38,056 nucleotides of DNA, taken from contig CAITQQ010000393.1 of assembly GCA_903894575.1 (NCBI GenBank), positions 1 through 38,056 of the forward strand, in the 5' to 3' direction. Source of the DNA: an uncultured bacterium. GTDB taxonomy: Bacteria > Bacteroidota > Bacteroidia > Chitinophagales > Chitinophagaceae. Under the pieces are notes generated by a model. The model did no database searches, was not told where the DNA came from, and saw nothing but the letters and a program-made list of their open reading frames with translations. Shown piece by piece: positions 24,541 through 33,743 of this stretch. The number at the start of each line of letters is the position of its first letter. The first letter of the stretch is position 1. The position numbers and the translations under genes were made by a program.

Positions 24541-27500
24541 ATGCGGCTGACCACCTGCTTCATTTTGCTGTTGCAAACATTTTTTTGTTTAGCCCAACCC
24601 CCATCTGATTATAAGTTTCAAAGCATCAGCATAGCCCAAGGGCTTTCCCAAAGTTCTGCCTACTCGGTAATTCAGGACCATTTGGGTTATATCTGGGCAG
24701 GAACACAGGGGGGAATGAATCGGTATGACGGATATGGCGTTAAAAAATTTGAGCCAATCTCTGCAGATAGTGCTTCCATTTCAATTGGCTGGAGAACAGC
24801 ATCAATGGAAGATGATAAGGGAAACATATGGACGGGTTCTAACCTCGGAACAATATCCATGTATGACCGAAGAGAAGATCGTTGGATCAACTACAAACCG
24901 GGCTTTTCAGAAGAATTCAGAAAAAAATTTCCCAATTATCAATCCACCAATCTTGGGCAAGTTGTTCAATTGAACTTGGATACACTCCGACAAAAGATTT
25001 ATATATCCACTTTTCTTACAGGCCTGTATATTTTAGACCTCAAAACCGGCAAGTTCAGTCAACACTGGTTTCCAGAGGCAATAGACAGAAATGGAAGATG
25101 GAAGGACAATACATTTATATCTGCACTTGCAGTTGGCAAGGACAATCTGCTGATCAGTTCTGGAAATGGATTGGTTGTTTTTGATAAAAACACAGAGCGA
25201 TTCACCAAGAGAATTTTTAAGAGCGACGATCAGGAAAAGCAGATGTTCTTTCTTCAGTCAATTAAGTTGAACGATGAGGAATGTATTTTGGCCTCTGACA
25301 GGGGGATTGTTAAATACAATCATGTAACAGGTGATAGTATAATGTACACAAATGACAAGAAAAACCCACATTCAATTTCAGTGGGTCAAGTAAGGTCGGT
25401 TTGCCTGAGCAGGGATAAGAAAACGTTATGGGCAGGAATTGATGGATTGGGAATAGAGATACTAGACATAAAAACCGGAAAGGTTACTCACATAAATGCA
25501 AAAACAGCTCCCAATAGCGGAGTTTCCGGAGATCTTTACTTTAATATTATTGAAGATAAAGAGGGAAACTTTTGGGCGGGATCATCTAATACGGGCATAC
25601 TGAAGTATGATCCATCCATGAAAAAAATGAATTTTGTACTCAAAGACGAGCCATCCGAGATGCCATTGGGCTTTTCAACTGTATGGGGTACATTTATTGA
25701 TAACGAAGATAATTTGTGGGTTGGCAGTTTAGACGCCGGCGGCGGCATAACAATGGTGGATAGAAAAAACAAAAAATCCACCCGTTTTCTTAACGACCCC
25801 CAATCACTTGAGTCAAGAAAATGGGTGTTTGGTCAAGACAATACCGGTGCTATTTATGTGATGGGAACATCAAAGGCAGGAAGGATATTGTACAAAAAAG
25901 CAAAAGGAGAGAAAAGCTTTGCTCAGTTGCTCAATCTGACAAAACAATATCTTGAAGGAAAACTTCCCGCTGCTATTGGACAGTCATTTTTTTATTTAAC
26001 TCAAACCGGAGACTTTATAACAGGTGGGGATACAGCCATTTTGGTTTCAGATAAACAGGGAAAGCTTCAGATGAAAGCCTATACTCCCTTGTTAAAAATA
26101 AAAGATAGAATCAAGTATATTTTTAACAAGGGAAAAGATAAAACATATATTCTCACCAACAAACATTTCTGGAAATGGAATGAGTCAACGGGGACAATAA
26201 CCAACCTTATCCCTTGGACAACACTTGATCCTGTAGGATTATTGCTCATGAGTTATGCAGACATCGATGAAGAAAAAACGGTCTATTTGCCATCCTTTGG
26301 ATACGGACTGGTTACAATCGATCTCAAGGCAAAAAAGCTAACAATATTGAACCAAAAAAATGGCATTCCCAGCCAATATCTTTATGATGTTACCATAGAT
26401 AAAAACGGAATGGTCTGGTCCTCCAGCAATTTTGGAATCATAAGATATGATCCCCAAAGAAAAAAGTTTAAGAGTTTTTTTAAAAATGACGGGGCTCAGG
26501 ATTATGAATACGACGCGCTTAGTTTTTCTAAAAGTAACAATGGAGAAATTGCCTTTGGTGGTTTATTTGGTGCAAATTATTTTATTCCAGAAAACATAAA
26601 AGACAATACCACCCCCCCTAGTGTGATTATTCAATCAATTACCAAGATGGGAAAATTGTTGAATATTGAAGACAATGCTTATGATAAAGAGATACAGATA
26701 AAATACAATGAAAACCAGTTGGGCCTGGAATTCATTGCCTTTAACTATAAAAGCCCCGAGTTTAACCAATACGCATATATGATGGAGGGCTACGACCGTG
26801 ACTGGAACTACTCCGGAGGTCGACACTTTGCAACCTATACCAACCTTCCATCAGGAAAATACAAATTTCGGGTAAAGGCAAGCAACAATGATGGAGTTTG
26901 GAACGAAGAAGGGGCAACGCTGATGATCAGGGTTCATCCAGCTCCTTGGTTTTCGTGGTGGGCGTTTTTGATTTATGTTTCAATACTTGGTTTCTCTGTA
27001 AGGTTATTTGTAAAATACAGAGAGAACATGCAGAAGAGGAAAATGGATAACGAGAGGAAAAACTCTGAACTTCAAGCAGCAAAGGATTTTCAACAGAGCA
27101 TGCTCCCAAAAGTTTTGCCATCGAGAAACGACCTTGAAATATCTACTTTCCTGAGGTCTTCTACAGAAATAGGAGGTGATTATTATGACTTTTTTGAGCA
27201 GCAAAACGGTGATCTTTATGTTGTTTGTGGTGACGCTACGGGCCATGGTATTATTTCTGGTATGATGGTTTCTATCGCAAAAGCCGGACTTAACGGAATC
27301 AGCGCGCTTTCTCCTAGTGAAATTTTAAAACAGTTGAACAAGGTTATCAAAAAAGTTGACCTTGGAACAATGCGAATGAGTCTCAATATTATTCGCATAA
27401 AACAAGAAACTGTTGAGATGAGCTCTGCAGCAATGCCACCAATTTATCATTATGTATCAGCTACGGGGAAGACGGAAGAGATACAAATGAGTGGATTACC

Positions 27501-27771
27501 ACTTGGGGGACTAAAACGTGAGCTGTTTGAAATCGAGGATAGGGATTTTGCTCCAGGGGATGCATTTGTAATGTTATCAGATGGTTTACCAGAAGCTCCT
27601 AACGCTAGTGCAGAATTATTTGATTACAAACGGGTTCAGGAAATAATTACAAAAACTGGATCCCAAGATGCTGAATCTATTAAAAATGAATTGGTTGCGG
27701 CTGTTGATTTGTGGTTATCTGGAGAAAACAATCCTGATGACATTACAATTATCGTAATCAAGAAAAAATAA
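24541..27771 (+). CDS. Reg_prop/Y_Y_Y sensor with cytosolic SpoIIE-type PP2C phosphatase (paralogue 1)
   Basis: Transmembrane signalling protein of 1076 residues. Signal peptide about 1-19 (ending CLAQ); periplasmic beta-propeller about 25-700 with Reg_prop blades such as YIWAGTQGGMNRYDG, LWAGIDGLGIEILD, NFWAGSSNTGILKYD and VWSSSNFGIIRYDP; Y_Y_Y domain about 705-800 (AYMMEGYDRDWNYSG); one membrane helix about 801-823; a short coiled coil; and a SpoIIE/PP2C domain about 850-1076. Metal-binding acids are at D880 (IGGDYYDFF), D898 (GDATGHG), in SDGLPEAP and at D1066-D1067 (NPDDITI). There is no histidine kinase, receiver or DNA-binding domain, unlike the well-known hybrid two-component sensors with the same outside. 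It presumably dephosphorylates the STAS protein encoded downstream. Confidence 0.92.
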   Translation: MRLTTCFILLLQTFFCLAQPPSDYKFQSISIAQGLSQSSAYSVIQDHLGYIWAGTQGGMNRYDGYGVKKFEPISADSASISIGWRTASMEDDKGNIWTGSNLGTISMYDRREDRWINYKPGFSEEFRKKFPNYQSTNLGQVVQLNLDTLRQKIYISTFLTGLYILDLKTGKFSQHWFPEAIDRNGRWKDNTFISALAVGKDNLLISSGNGLVVFDKNTERFTKRIFKSDDQEKQMFFLQSIKLNDEECILASDRGIVKYNHVTGDSIMYTNDKKNPHSISVGQVRSVCLSRDKKTLWAGIDGLGIEILDIKTGKVTHINAKTAPNSGVSGDLYFNIIEDKEGNFWAGSSNTGILKYDPSMKKMNFVLKDEPSEMPLGFSTVWGTFIDNEDNLWVGSLDAGGGITMVDRKNKKSTRFLNDPQSLESRKWVFGQDNTGAIYVMGTSKAGRILYKKAKGEKSFAQLLNLTKQYLEGKLPAAIGQSFFYLTQTGDFITGGDTAILVSDKQGKLQMKAYTPLLKIKDRIKYIFNKGKDKTYILTNKHFWKWNESTGTITNLIPWTTLDPVGLLLMSYADIDEEKTVYLPSFGYGLVTIDLKAKKLTILNQKNGIPSQYLYDVTIDKNGMVWSSSNFGIIRYDPQRKKFKSFFKNDGAQDYEYDALSFSKSNNGEIAFGGLFGANYFIPENIKDNTTPPSVIIQSITKMGKLLNIEDNAYDKEIQIKYNENQLGLEFIAFNYKSPEFNQYAYMMEGYDRDWNYSGGRHFATYTNLPSGKYKFRVKASNNDGVWNEEGATLMIRVHPAPWFSWWAFLIYVSILGFSVRLFVKYRENMQKRKMDNERKNSELQAAKDFQQSMLPKVLPSRNDLEISTFLRSSTEIGGDYYDFFEQQNGDLYVVCGDATGHGIISGMMVSIAKAGLNGISALSPSEILKQLNKVIKKVDLGTMRMSLNIIRIKQETVEMSSAAMPPIYHYVSATGKTEEIQMSGLPLGGLKRELFEIEDRDFAPGDAFVMLSDGLPEAPNASAELFDYKRVQEIITKTGSQDAESIKNELVAAVDLWLSGENNPDDITIIVIKKK

Positions 27772-27780
27772 ATCAATAAG

Positions 27781-30700
27781 ATGAAAAAGGCGCATATCAT
27801 ACTGTTGATCATTTCTATTTGTTGTCGAAATGTTGCTATCGCACAAATCAACCCAATGGAAACTGGAAATTATTTTATAAAAAACTATTCCCGGGATTTT
27901 TTAAATGGTAGGGGCGTCAACTGGACTGTTGCCCAAGACACCAATGGTATTGTGCTGGTAGGCAATCACTTGAATGGAATTGCATTATATGATGGAAAGC
28001 GTGTCAAAAAAATTAATCTAAAGGGTTTACCATACGGAGAAGAGGGCAGAAAAATCCGGACGGATTCAAAAGGAAATATTTACTTGGCTTCAAACTTCAA
28101 TTTTGGATATCTAAAGAAAAATTACGCAGATCAATATGAGTATGTTTCTTTGTCTAATTCATTGGCAGAAAAAGATAAGGTTTCCAGTCGTGTTTGGAGT
28201 TCTGCCATTCTAAAAGACACTATTTTTTTTCAAACAGATAGTGCTGTTTACAAATACCGCGATAATAAACTTCTCAAAGTATGGCATTTTAACCCCAGCA
28301 TACACATCTTGCACAAGGTTGGCAACAGGGTTTTTGTCCGTCAATGGGGAGTCGGCTTGCTTGAGCTGCTTGGCAATGAGTTTAGGTTAATAAACGGTTC
28401 GGCCTTGTGGGCAAACAACAGGGTGGAGTCTATGTATCAACTGGATAACGGAAATATTCTAATGGCATCCAGAAATATAGGTTTCTGGTTGCTCAAAAAA
28501 GATGGGAGTTTTGAAAAAACAAAAACCCCCCAACTTGATAAGTTGATTATTGAGGGAGAGGTATACCTTAGCAATACAGTCTTAAGCAATGGATTAATAG
28601 CGGTTGGTACTTTTAAATATGGTCTCATTTTGATTGACCAAAATCTTGAATTAAAGAGAATTGTAAATACTTCAATTGGATTGGGATCAAACTATGTGGC
28701 AGATATATTTGAAGACAGAACTAATGATATTTGGGTTGCGAGTAATGGCGCATCTGTAATTACCACTGACCCATCACTCACTTACTTCACAACGACAAAT
28801 GGTTTATTTGGGGCTGTTGGTGGAATGTTAAGGATGGGAGGTCGGTTTTTTGTAAAAACGGGTACCGACTTGTATGAGTTGATACCACCCAAGGATAATT
28901 TTGGTTCTGTTGGTTTTAAGCCCCAGGGAGTAGATGAGTCTGGATCTGATTTGTCATTATTTGATGATATGTTGATAACAACAAATAATTACAACATAAA
29001 ATACACAAAAGCCAGCAAGACTTCTATTATCAAGACTCAATATTATACAAGCGCATCACGACAAAGTAAACTGAACAAAAAACTCCTTTTTTCATCAGGC
29101 AAAGGTTTGACATTGCATGAATATGATAAAGGGCGCTGGAACGAAAAGACAATCCCCAATAACATACAAACCTATATCAGTGGTTTTGCTGAACCAGAGC
29201 CGGGATTTCTCATTTTAAATACAACGAATGGTCCTGTTTCATACAAGTATAGCGTTGATGGAACAGGAAGCTTTGATGAAATGGTTGTAGATAAAAGATT
29301 TGGAAAAAACAAAGCCATTCGATTTTTTCAAGCTGGTACAAGCAAATATTACGGCTATGATTCTTCATATCATTTTTATGCCGTGAATTTTAAAAGCAAC
29401 AGGTTAACATATGCGGGCTGGTCTTTAGACAGTCTTGTAAAAGATGGGGTATTTTCAATTACCTATAACAGTGAGTCAGGAGCCAACTGGTTTTATACAC
29501 TCAACGGATTGTACACCCTTAATATTGGAGAAAAAAACCAGCCCAGTATAACAAAATTTCCATTTGAGAAGGTTAACATGTCTGAGTTATCTGCAAGAAT
29601 ATTTGCAGAAGGAAAGGGAGACAACGAGGTTGTGTGGTTGGGGTCTCAGGATGAAAAATTATTCAGATACATTCCATCCTTGGCGTTGAAAAAGAAAAAT
29701 TCAACCTTTAGGGCCTTGATAACTGCAGTTTATTTCCAGGATTCGGCAATTGCTTTAAGAAACCAAGAAATTCCATTTCGTCAAAATCAACTAACTTTTG
29801 AAGTTGCATATCCCGTCTTTGGAAATGAAGAGAAAATTCTTTTTAGCTATTGGCTGGAGGGTCAAGACCAGGGGTGGGGAGCTTTTACAAGCGATTCAAA
29901 AAAAGAATACACCAATCTCAGGGAAGGGGATTATACATTACACGTAAGGGCAATGGATGCGAGCGGTCTAATCGCTCAGCAAAACACCATGTCTTTTACA
30001 ATCTTACCTCCATGGTATAGAACTTGGTACGCCTATTTGGCCTATATTATGCTATTGGGTTATGGAGTATATTTATTTGGTAAATATCAGTCTCGTAAAA
30101 CAAGATTGAAGGCTGAAAATGAAAGAAGGTCTGATGAGTTGAGGGCAGCCCGAGATTTTCAGCAAAGCATGCTTCCTAAAAATATCCCAACAAGATCAGA
30201 TCTCGACATTTCTACATTTTTACGTTCTTCTACTGAGATTGGCGGTGATTATTATGATTTTTTCGAGGAAGATAATGGAGATATTTATGTTGTTTGTGGT
30301 GATGCTACGGGTCATGGTATTATATCTGGTATGATGGTCTCAATTGCCAAAGCAGGCTTGAATGGCATTAGTGTAGATTTCCCCAACAAAATATTGGGTC
30401 AATTGAATCGGGTTGTAAAAAAAGTTGATCTCGGTACAATGCGCATGAGCTTGAATATTCTTCAAGTTTCTTCTGATAAAGTATTGATGAGTTCTGCAGC
30501 AATGCCCCCAATTTATCACTATGCAGCTGCAACTGGTAAAGTTGAGGAAATACAAATGGTTGGATTACCATTAGGAGGCCTTAGAAAGGAAGAGTTTGAG
30601 TTACAAGAAAGAGTATTTGCAATCGGCGATGCATTTGTTTTATTGTCTGATGGTCTACCCGAAGCACCCAATAAACAAGGTGATCTATTCAATTATGATA

Positions 30701-30840
30701 AAATACTTGAACTATTATCTGTTCATGGTCATAAAACATCGGAGCAAATCAAAGATGAGCTGATCAAGGCTGTTGATGAATGGTTGGGTGGTGCGAACAA
30801 TCCTGATGACATTACAATAGTAGTAATAAAACGCAAATAA
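27781..30840 (+). CDS. Reg_prop/Y_Y_Y sensor with cytosolic SpoIIE-type PP2C phosphatase (paralogue 2)
   Basis: Second protein of the same design, 1019 residues, starting 9 bp after paralogue 1. Signal peptide about 1-22 (ending AIAQ); propeller with weaker blades (DIWVASNGASVITTDP is the clearest); Y_Y_Y-like domain about 640-740 (LEGQDQGWGAF, YTNLREGDYTLHVRAMD); membrane helix about 745-767; and phosphatase about 795-1019 with D823, D841 and the terminal NPDDITI. The phosphatase half is very close to paralogue 1, with identical runs such as STFLRSSTEIGGDYYDFFE, whereas the sensory halves are strongly diverged. This fits gene duplication followed by change of the input signal. All metal ligands are kept, so both should be active. 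Confidence 0.92.
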   Translation: MKKAHIILLIISICCRNVAIAQINPMETGNYFIKNYSRDFLNGRGVNWTVAQDTNGIVLVGNHLNGIALYDGKRVKKINLKGLPYGEEGRKIRTDSKGNIYLASNFNFGYLKKNYADQYEYVSLSNSLAEKDKVSSRVWSSAILKDTIFFQTDSAVYKYRDNKLLKVWHFNPSIHILHKVGNRVFVRQWGVGLLELLGNEFRLINGSALWANNRVESMYQLDNGNILMASRNIGFWLLKKDGSFEKTKTPQLDKLIIEGEVYLSNTVLSNGLIAVGTFKYGLILIDQNLELKRIVNTSIGLGSNYVADIFEDRTNDIWVASNGASVITTDPSLTYFTTTNGLFGAVGGMLRMGGRFFVKTGTDLYELIPPKDNFGSVGFKPQGVDESGSDLSLFDDMLITTNNYNIKYTKASKTSIIKTQYYTSASRQSKLNKKLLFSSGKGLTLHEYDKGRWNEKTIPNNIQTYISGFAEPEPGFLILNTTNGPVSYKYSVDGTGSFDEMVVDKRFGKNKAIRFFQAGTSKYYGYDSSYHFYAVNFKSNRLTYAGWSLDSLVKDGVFSITYNSESGANWFYTLNGLYTLNIGEKNQPSITKFPFEKVNMSELSARIFAEGKGDNEVVWLGSQDEKLFRYIPSLALKKKNSTFRALITAVYFQDSAIALRNQEIPFRQNQLTFEVAYPVFGNEEKILFSYWLEGQDQGWGAFTSDSKKEYTNLREGDYTLHVRAMDASGLIAQQNTMSFTILPPWYRTWYAYLAYIMLLGYGVYLFGKYQSRKTRLKAENERRSDELRAARDFQQSMLPKNIPTRSDLDISTFLRSSTEIGGDYYDFFEEDNGDIYVVCGDATGHGIISGMMVSIAKAGLNGISVDFPNKILGQLNRVVKKVDLGTMRMSLNILQVSSDKVLMSSAAMPPIYHYAAATGKVEEIQMVGLPLGGLRKEEFELQERVFAIGDAFVLLSDGLPEAPNKQGDLFNYDKILELLSVHGHKTSEQIKDELIKAVDEWLGGANNPDDITIVVIKRK

Positions 30841-30857
30841 AAATTAAACAATAAAAA

Positions 30858-31274
30858 ATGAAAAAGCCCTCCGTTGAACTTAGGTTGCCCATTCTTCCGA
30901 ACATGGAATTGATTGCAACCCAAACAGCCGAAGTAATTTCAAGGCACATGAATCTTACCGAAGATCAAGGTGCAGAGATTAGTATGGCACTGATAGAAGC
31001 TTGCATTAATGCATTCGAACACTCAAGAGCCGAGAACAATGTTTTTATTAACTTTTTAATTGAAGATGATTCTTTGGTTATTAAGGTAATTGATCAGGGC
31101 GTTGGTTTCGACAAAACAAAAGTTGAGATTCCTAAAATTGAAAATAAAATTGGGAAGAATGAAAGAAAAAGAGGATGGGGCCTACAGCTTATCCAGGAGT
31201 TAATGGATTCTGTTGAATTTGAGTCTAATGAAGAAGGCACAACGGTTACAATGAAAAAAAATATAAAAAACTAA
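30858..31274 (+). CDS. RsbW/SpoIIAB-like serine kinase (HATPase_c_2)
   Basis: Cytosolic ATP-binding protein of 138 residues of the anti-sigma-factor kinase type. N-box at 47-55 (EACINAFEH, with E47 and N51), G1 box DQGVGFD (79-85), G2 box RGWGLQLI (105-112), and the terminal TTVTMKK strand. Length is right for RsbW or SpoIIAB, with no extra domain. In known systems such a kinase phosphorylates a STAS antagonist and holds either the antagonist or the target protein. It begins 17 bp after paralogue 2 and 9 bp before the STAS gene. No sigma factor gene is found in the window, so what it holds is open. Confidence 0.9.
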   Translation: MKKPSVELRLPILPNMELIATQTAEVISRHMNLTEDQGAEISMALIEACINAFEHSRAENNVFINFLIEDDSLVIKVIDQGVGFDKTKVEIPKIENKIGKNERKRGWGLQLIQELMDSVEFESNEEGTTVTMKKNIKN

Positions 31275-31283
31275 AATAAATTT

Positions 31284-31625
31284 ATGAGCGACTTTATCAC
31301 GAATGTAAAAGAGAGTAATTCTATTGTAATCATTGAGACCAATGGCTATTTAAACAATGTAGGCGGAGAAGCCGTATCAACATTGGTTTATGAGAAAATG
31401 GCGCAAGGCCATACCAAGTTCTTAATTAATATGGCTGGTACTAAAATTGTAAATAGTATAGGCGTTTCAATATTGATTGAGATTATTGAAAAGCTGCAAG
31501 AAGTTAATGGTAAAATAGGGTATTATAATTTAGCTCCAATTGTTGCTAAAACATTTAATATAATGGGATTGACTAAATATTCAACTGTTCATGAAACAGA
31601 AGAAGCAGCAGTAAATGAATTGTAA
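31284..31625 (+). CDS. STAS-domain antagonist (RsbV/SpoIIAA-like)
   Basis: Single STAS domain of 113 residues. The phosphorylation region reads KIVNSIGVSIL, with S58 at the position phosphorylated in SpoIIAA (usual DSSG; here N-S-I-G). Unphosphorylated, it would bind the kinase encoded just upstream and free the kinase's other partner; the two PP2C proteins would restore this form. The stop overlaps the start of the cyclase gene as TAATG, indicating coupled translation and, tentatively, a physical partnership with the cyclase. Confidence 0.9.
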   Translation: MSDFITNVKESNSIVIIETNGYLNNVGGEAVSTLVYEKMAQGHTKFLINMAGTKIVNSIGVSILIEIIEKLQEVNGKIGYYNLAPIVAKTFNIMGLTKYSTVHETEEAAVNEL

Positions 31626-33742
31626 TGGCTTCTGATTTCAAGATCAACGATCTTCAATTAAAGTATCTTGAATTAGAGACCTTATTGGATATAACCCATG
31701 AGCTAAACTCATTTGATCAAATTCCCGTTTTACTACAAGAAGTTTTGATAAAATCATGTGGGGTGTTGAATGCAAGCTCTGGTTTAATTCTGATTGAAGA
31801 TGATAATTCAGATATCTTGCATATTGGCGCTCATTTCAACATTGATATTTCTGTTTTAAAAGGCTTGATTTTTAACAAACGGAAGGGTATGATTAGTGAA
31901 ATCAACCAATCCAGAACGGCCCTTAATATTATAATTGAGGATGATTCATTTTTATCTAAAACACATTGCAAACATGGATTAATTGCACCGTTTTTAGATA
32001 AGAAGAATTTGGTTGGCGCGATCATTTTATTTGATAAAGAATCAAGAAAAGGCCTTTCCTCTTTTCTTGATTCTGATGCTAATATGTTATCTGCAATTGC
32101 AACACAGGCTAGCGTTGCATATAATAATATTAAATTGATTGAAAATATCAAAGAAGCTAAAACCTTCAATGATAATGTCATGCAATCTATTGTTACTGGT
32201 GTGTTTACTACTAATTTGATGGGTGAGATCAATCAAATTAATAGGGCTGCAAGCGCAATAATTAATCTTGATAAAGAAAGTGTTTTAGGAAACCACTTTG
32301 AATATGTTTTAGGCTCTAACCAACTTATAACCCAATTAATTGCCAAATGTGAGTTAGAGTCAGTTACGATTGCAGAAAGTCAAATTTTATTAGTCTGCAA
32401 CGGGAAGTCTACTATGGTTAATATTTCTGTTTCGCCATTGATCAACGATTTGAATCAACCCATTGGTTCGGTCGTTGCAATGGAGGATTTATCTAATTTA
32501 GATAAGCTGAAATCCACATTTAAGAAATACGTATCTAAGCAAATTGTTGATCAGATATTAGAAAATGAAGACCATCTCAATTTGGGAGGACAGGAACTTG
32601 AGGTAACTACACTTTTTAGTGATATAAGGGGCTTTACCTCAATGAGTGAAAAAATGAGCCCCAAGGACGTGGTTGATTCCCTGAATGAATATTTTGATAA
32701 GATGATTGAGGTTGTTTTCAAGTATAATGGGACACTTGACAAGATCATCGGAGATGCCTTAATGGTAATTTATGGAGCGCCAATTGGTTCTGACGATGAT
32801 GCAGAAAGAGCATTGTTGACGGCAATAGAAATGCAGCAAAAACTCGAAGAACTTAATATGGTTCGAATGACCAGGGGCCAGTCTCCAATTGAAATTGGAA
32901 TTGGTCTTAATACGGGAAAAGTGATTTCTGGAAATATCGGATCTAAAGTTCAGATGAACTATACTGTTATTGGTGATGCAGTAAATCTTTCATCAAGATT
33001 ATGCTCTTTTGCAAAAGCGGGACAAATAATTGTTTCAGAGTCTGTATTTTCTGCTGTCAAAAATAAGTCAAGTTTTGCTTTTCGCAAATTGACTCCTATT
33101 CGGGTAAAGGGAAAAGAGGAGTCTGTCAATGTATTTGATGTAACCTATTTTAAGAATGACTTTTTCGGTTCTATAGATGAAAAATACACCAAAATAGAAG
33201 CGTTTCTGATCAGCAATCTTCCTGCCCATTTGGTTTACCATAGCATTGATCATGTGCGTGATGTTGTTGAAAAAAGCGAATTGTATGGGCAACAAGAAAA
33301 TTTGTCTGAACACAAAATGCATTTGTTAAAAACAGCAGCCTGGTTGCATGACATTGGATATATATGGGATGAAAAATCTCATGAAGAAAGGGGCTGTCAA
33401 TTTGCAAAAGAGTTTCTGCCAACTTGGGGATTTGCTCCAGACGAAATTGATGCTATCTGTGAAATGATTATGGCAACTCGAATTCCACAGTCGCCGAGCA
33501 ATCTTATGCAGGAAATTTTATGTGATGCTGATCTTGACTATTTGGGAAGAGATGATTACTTTATTATAAGCCAAAGACTTTTAGATGAATTAAAAAACTC
33601 AAGAGATCTGACGCCAACAGAGTGGAAAAAAATCCAATTGGATTTTTTCAATAAGCATCAATATTTTACCGATTCCGCTAAATCGATGAGATCAAAAGGA
33701 AAACAAATAAACGCAGAAAAAATAACCAATAAAACTAAATAA
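31625..33742 (+). CDS. GAF-PAS-class III nucleotidyl cyclase with C-terminal HD domain
   Basis: Cytosolic protein of 705 residues: GAF domain about 10-175, PAS-like domain about 185-300, class III cyclase about 320-490 and HD domain about 535-680. Cyclase metal ligands are D333 (FSDIRGFTSM) and D377 (IIGDALMVIYG). K373 and T447 (NYTVIGDAVN) sit at the purine-recognition positions with the Lys/Thr pair usual in bacterial adenylate cyclases, and VNLSSRL supplies the transition-state Asn and Arg. The HD domain has YHSIDHV, H575-D576 (WLHDIGY), SHEERG and CDADLDYLG, a complete metal site. ATP to cAMP is the likely reaction. A cyclase joined to a potential phosphohydrolase is unusual. It is coupled to the STAS gene by TAATG. 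Confidence 0.88.
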   Translation: MASDFKINDLQLKYLELETLLDITHELNSFDQIPVLLQEVLIKSCGVLNASSGLILIEDDNSDILHIGAHFNIDISVLKGLIFNKRKGMISEINQSRTALNIIIEDDSFLSKTHCKHGLIAPFLDKKNLVGAIILFDKESRKGLSSFLDSDANMLSAIATQASVAYNNIKLIENIKEAKTFNDNVMQSIVTGVFTTNLMGEINQINRAASAIINLDKESVLGNHFEYVLGSNQLITQLIAKCELESVTIAESQILLVCNGKSTMVNISVSPLINDLNQPIGSVVAMEDLSNLDKLKSTFKKYVSKQIVDQILENEDHLNLGGQELEVTTLFSDIRGFTSMSEKMSPKDVVDSLNEYFDKMIEVVFKYNGTLDKIIGDALMVIYGAPIGSDDDAERALLTAIEMQQKLEELNMVRMTRGQSPIEIGIGLNTGKVISGNIGSKVQMNYTVIGDAVNLSSRLCSFAKAGQIIVSESVFSAVKNKSSFAFRKLTPIRVKGKEESVNVFDVTYFKNDFFGSIDEKYTKIEAFLISNLPAHLVYHSIDHVRDVVEKSELYGQQENLSEHKMHLLKTAAWLHDIGYIWDEKSHEERGCQFAKEFLPTWGFAPDEIDAICEMIMATRIPQSPSNLMQEILCDADLDYLGRDDYFIISQRLLDELKNSRDLTPTEWKKIQLDFFNKHQYFTDSAKSMRSKGKQINAEKITNKTK

Positions 33743-33743
33743 C

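Noticed and set aside
24541-30840. Hybrid two-component sensor (HTCS) reading of the two propeller proteins
   Set aside because: No HisKA/HATPase, receiver or AraC domain follows the membrane helix. The cytosolic part is a SpoIIE/PP2C phosphatase.
30858-31274. Classical anti-sigma factor assignment
   Set aside because: The kinase fold is clear, but no sigma factor gene is in the window, so naming a sigma target would be unsupported.
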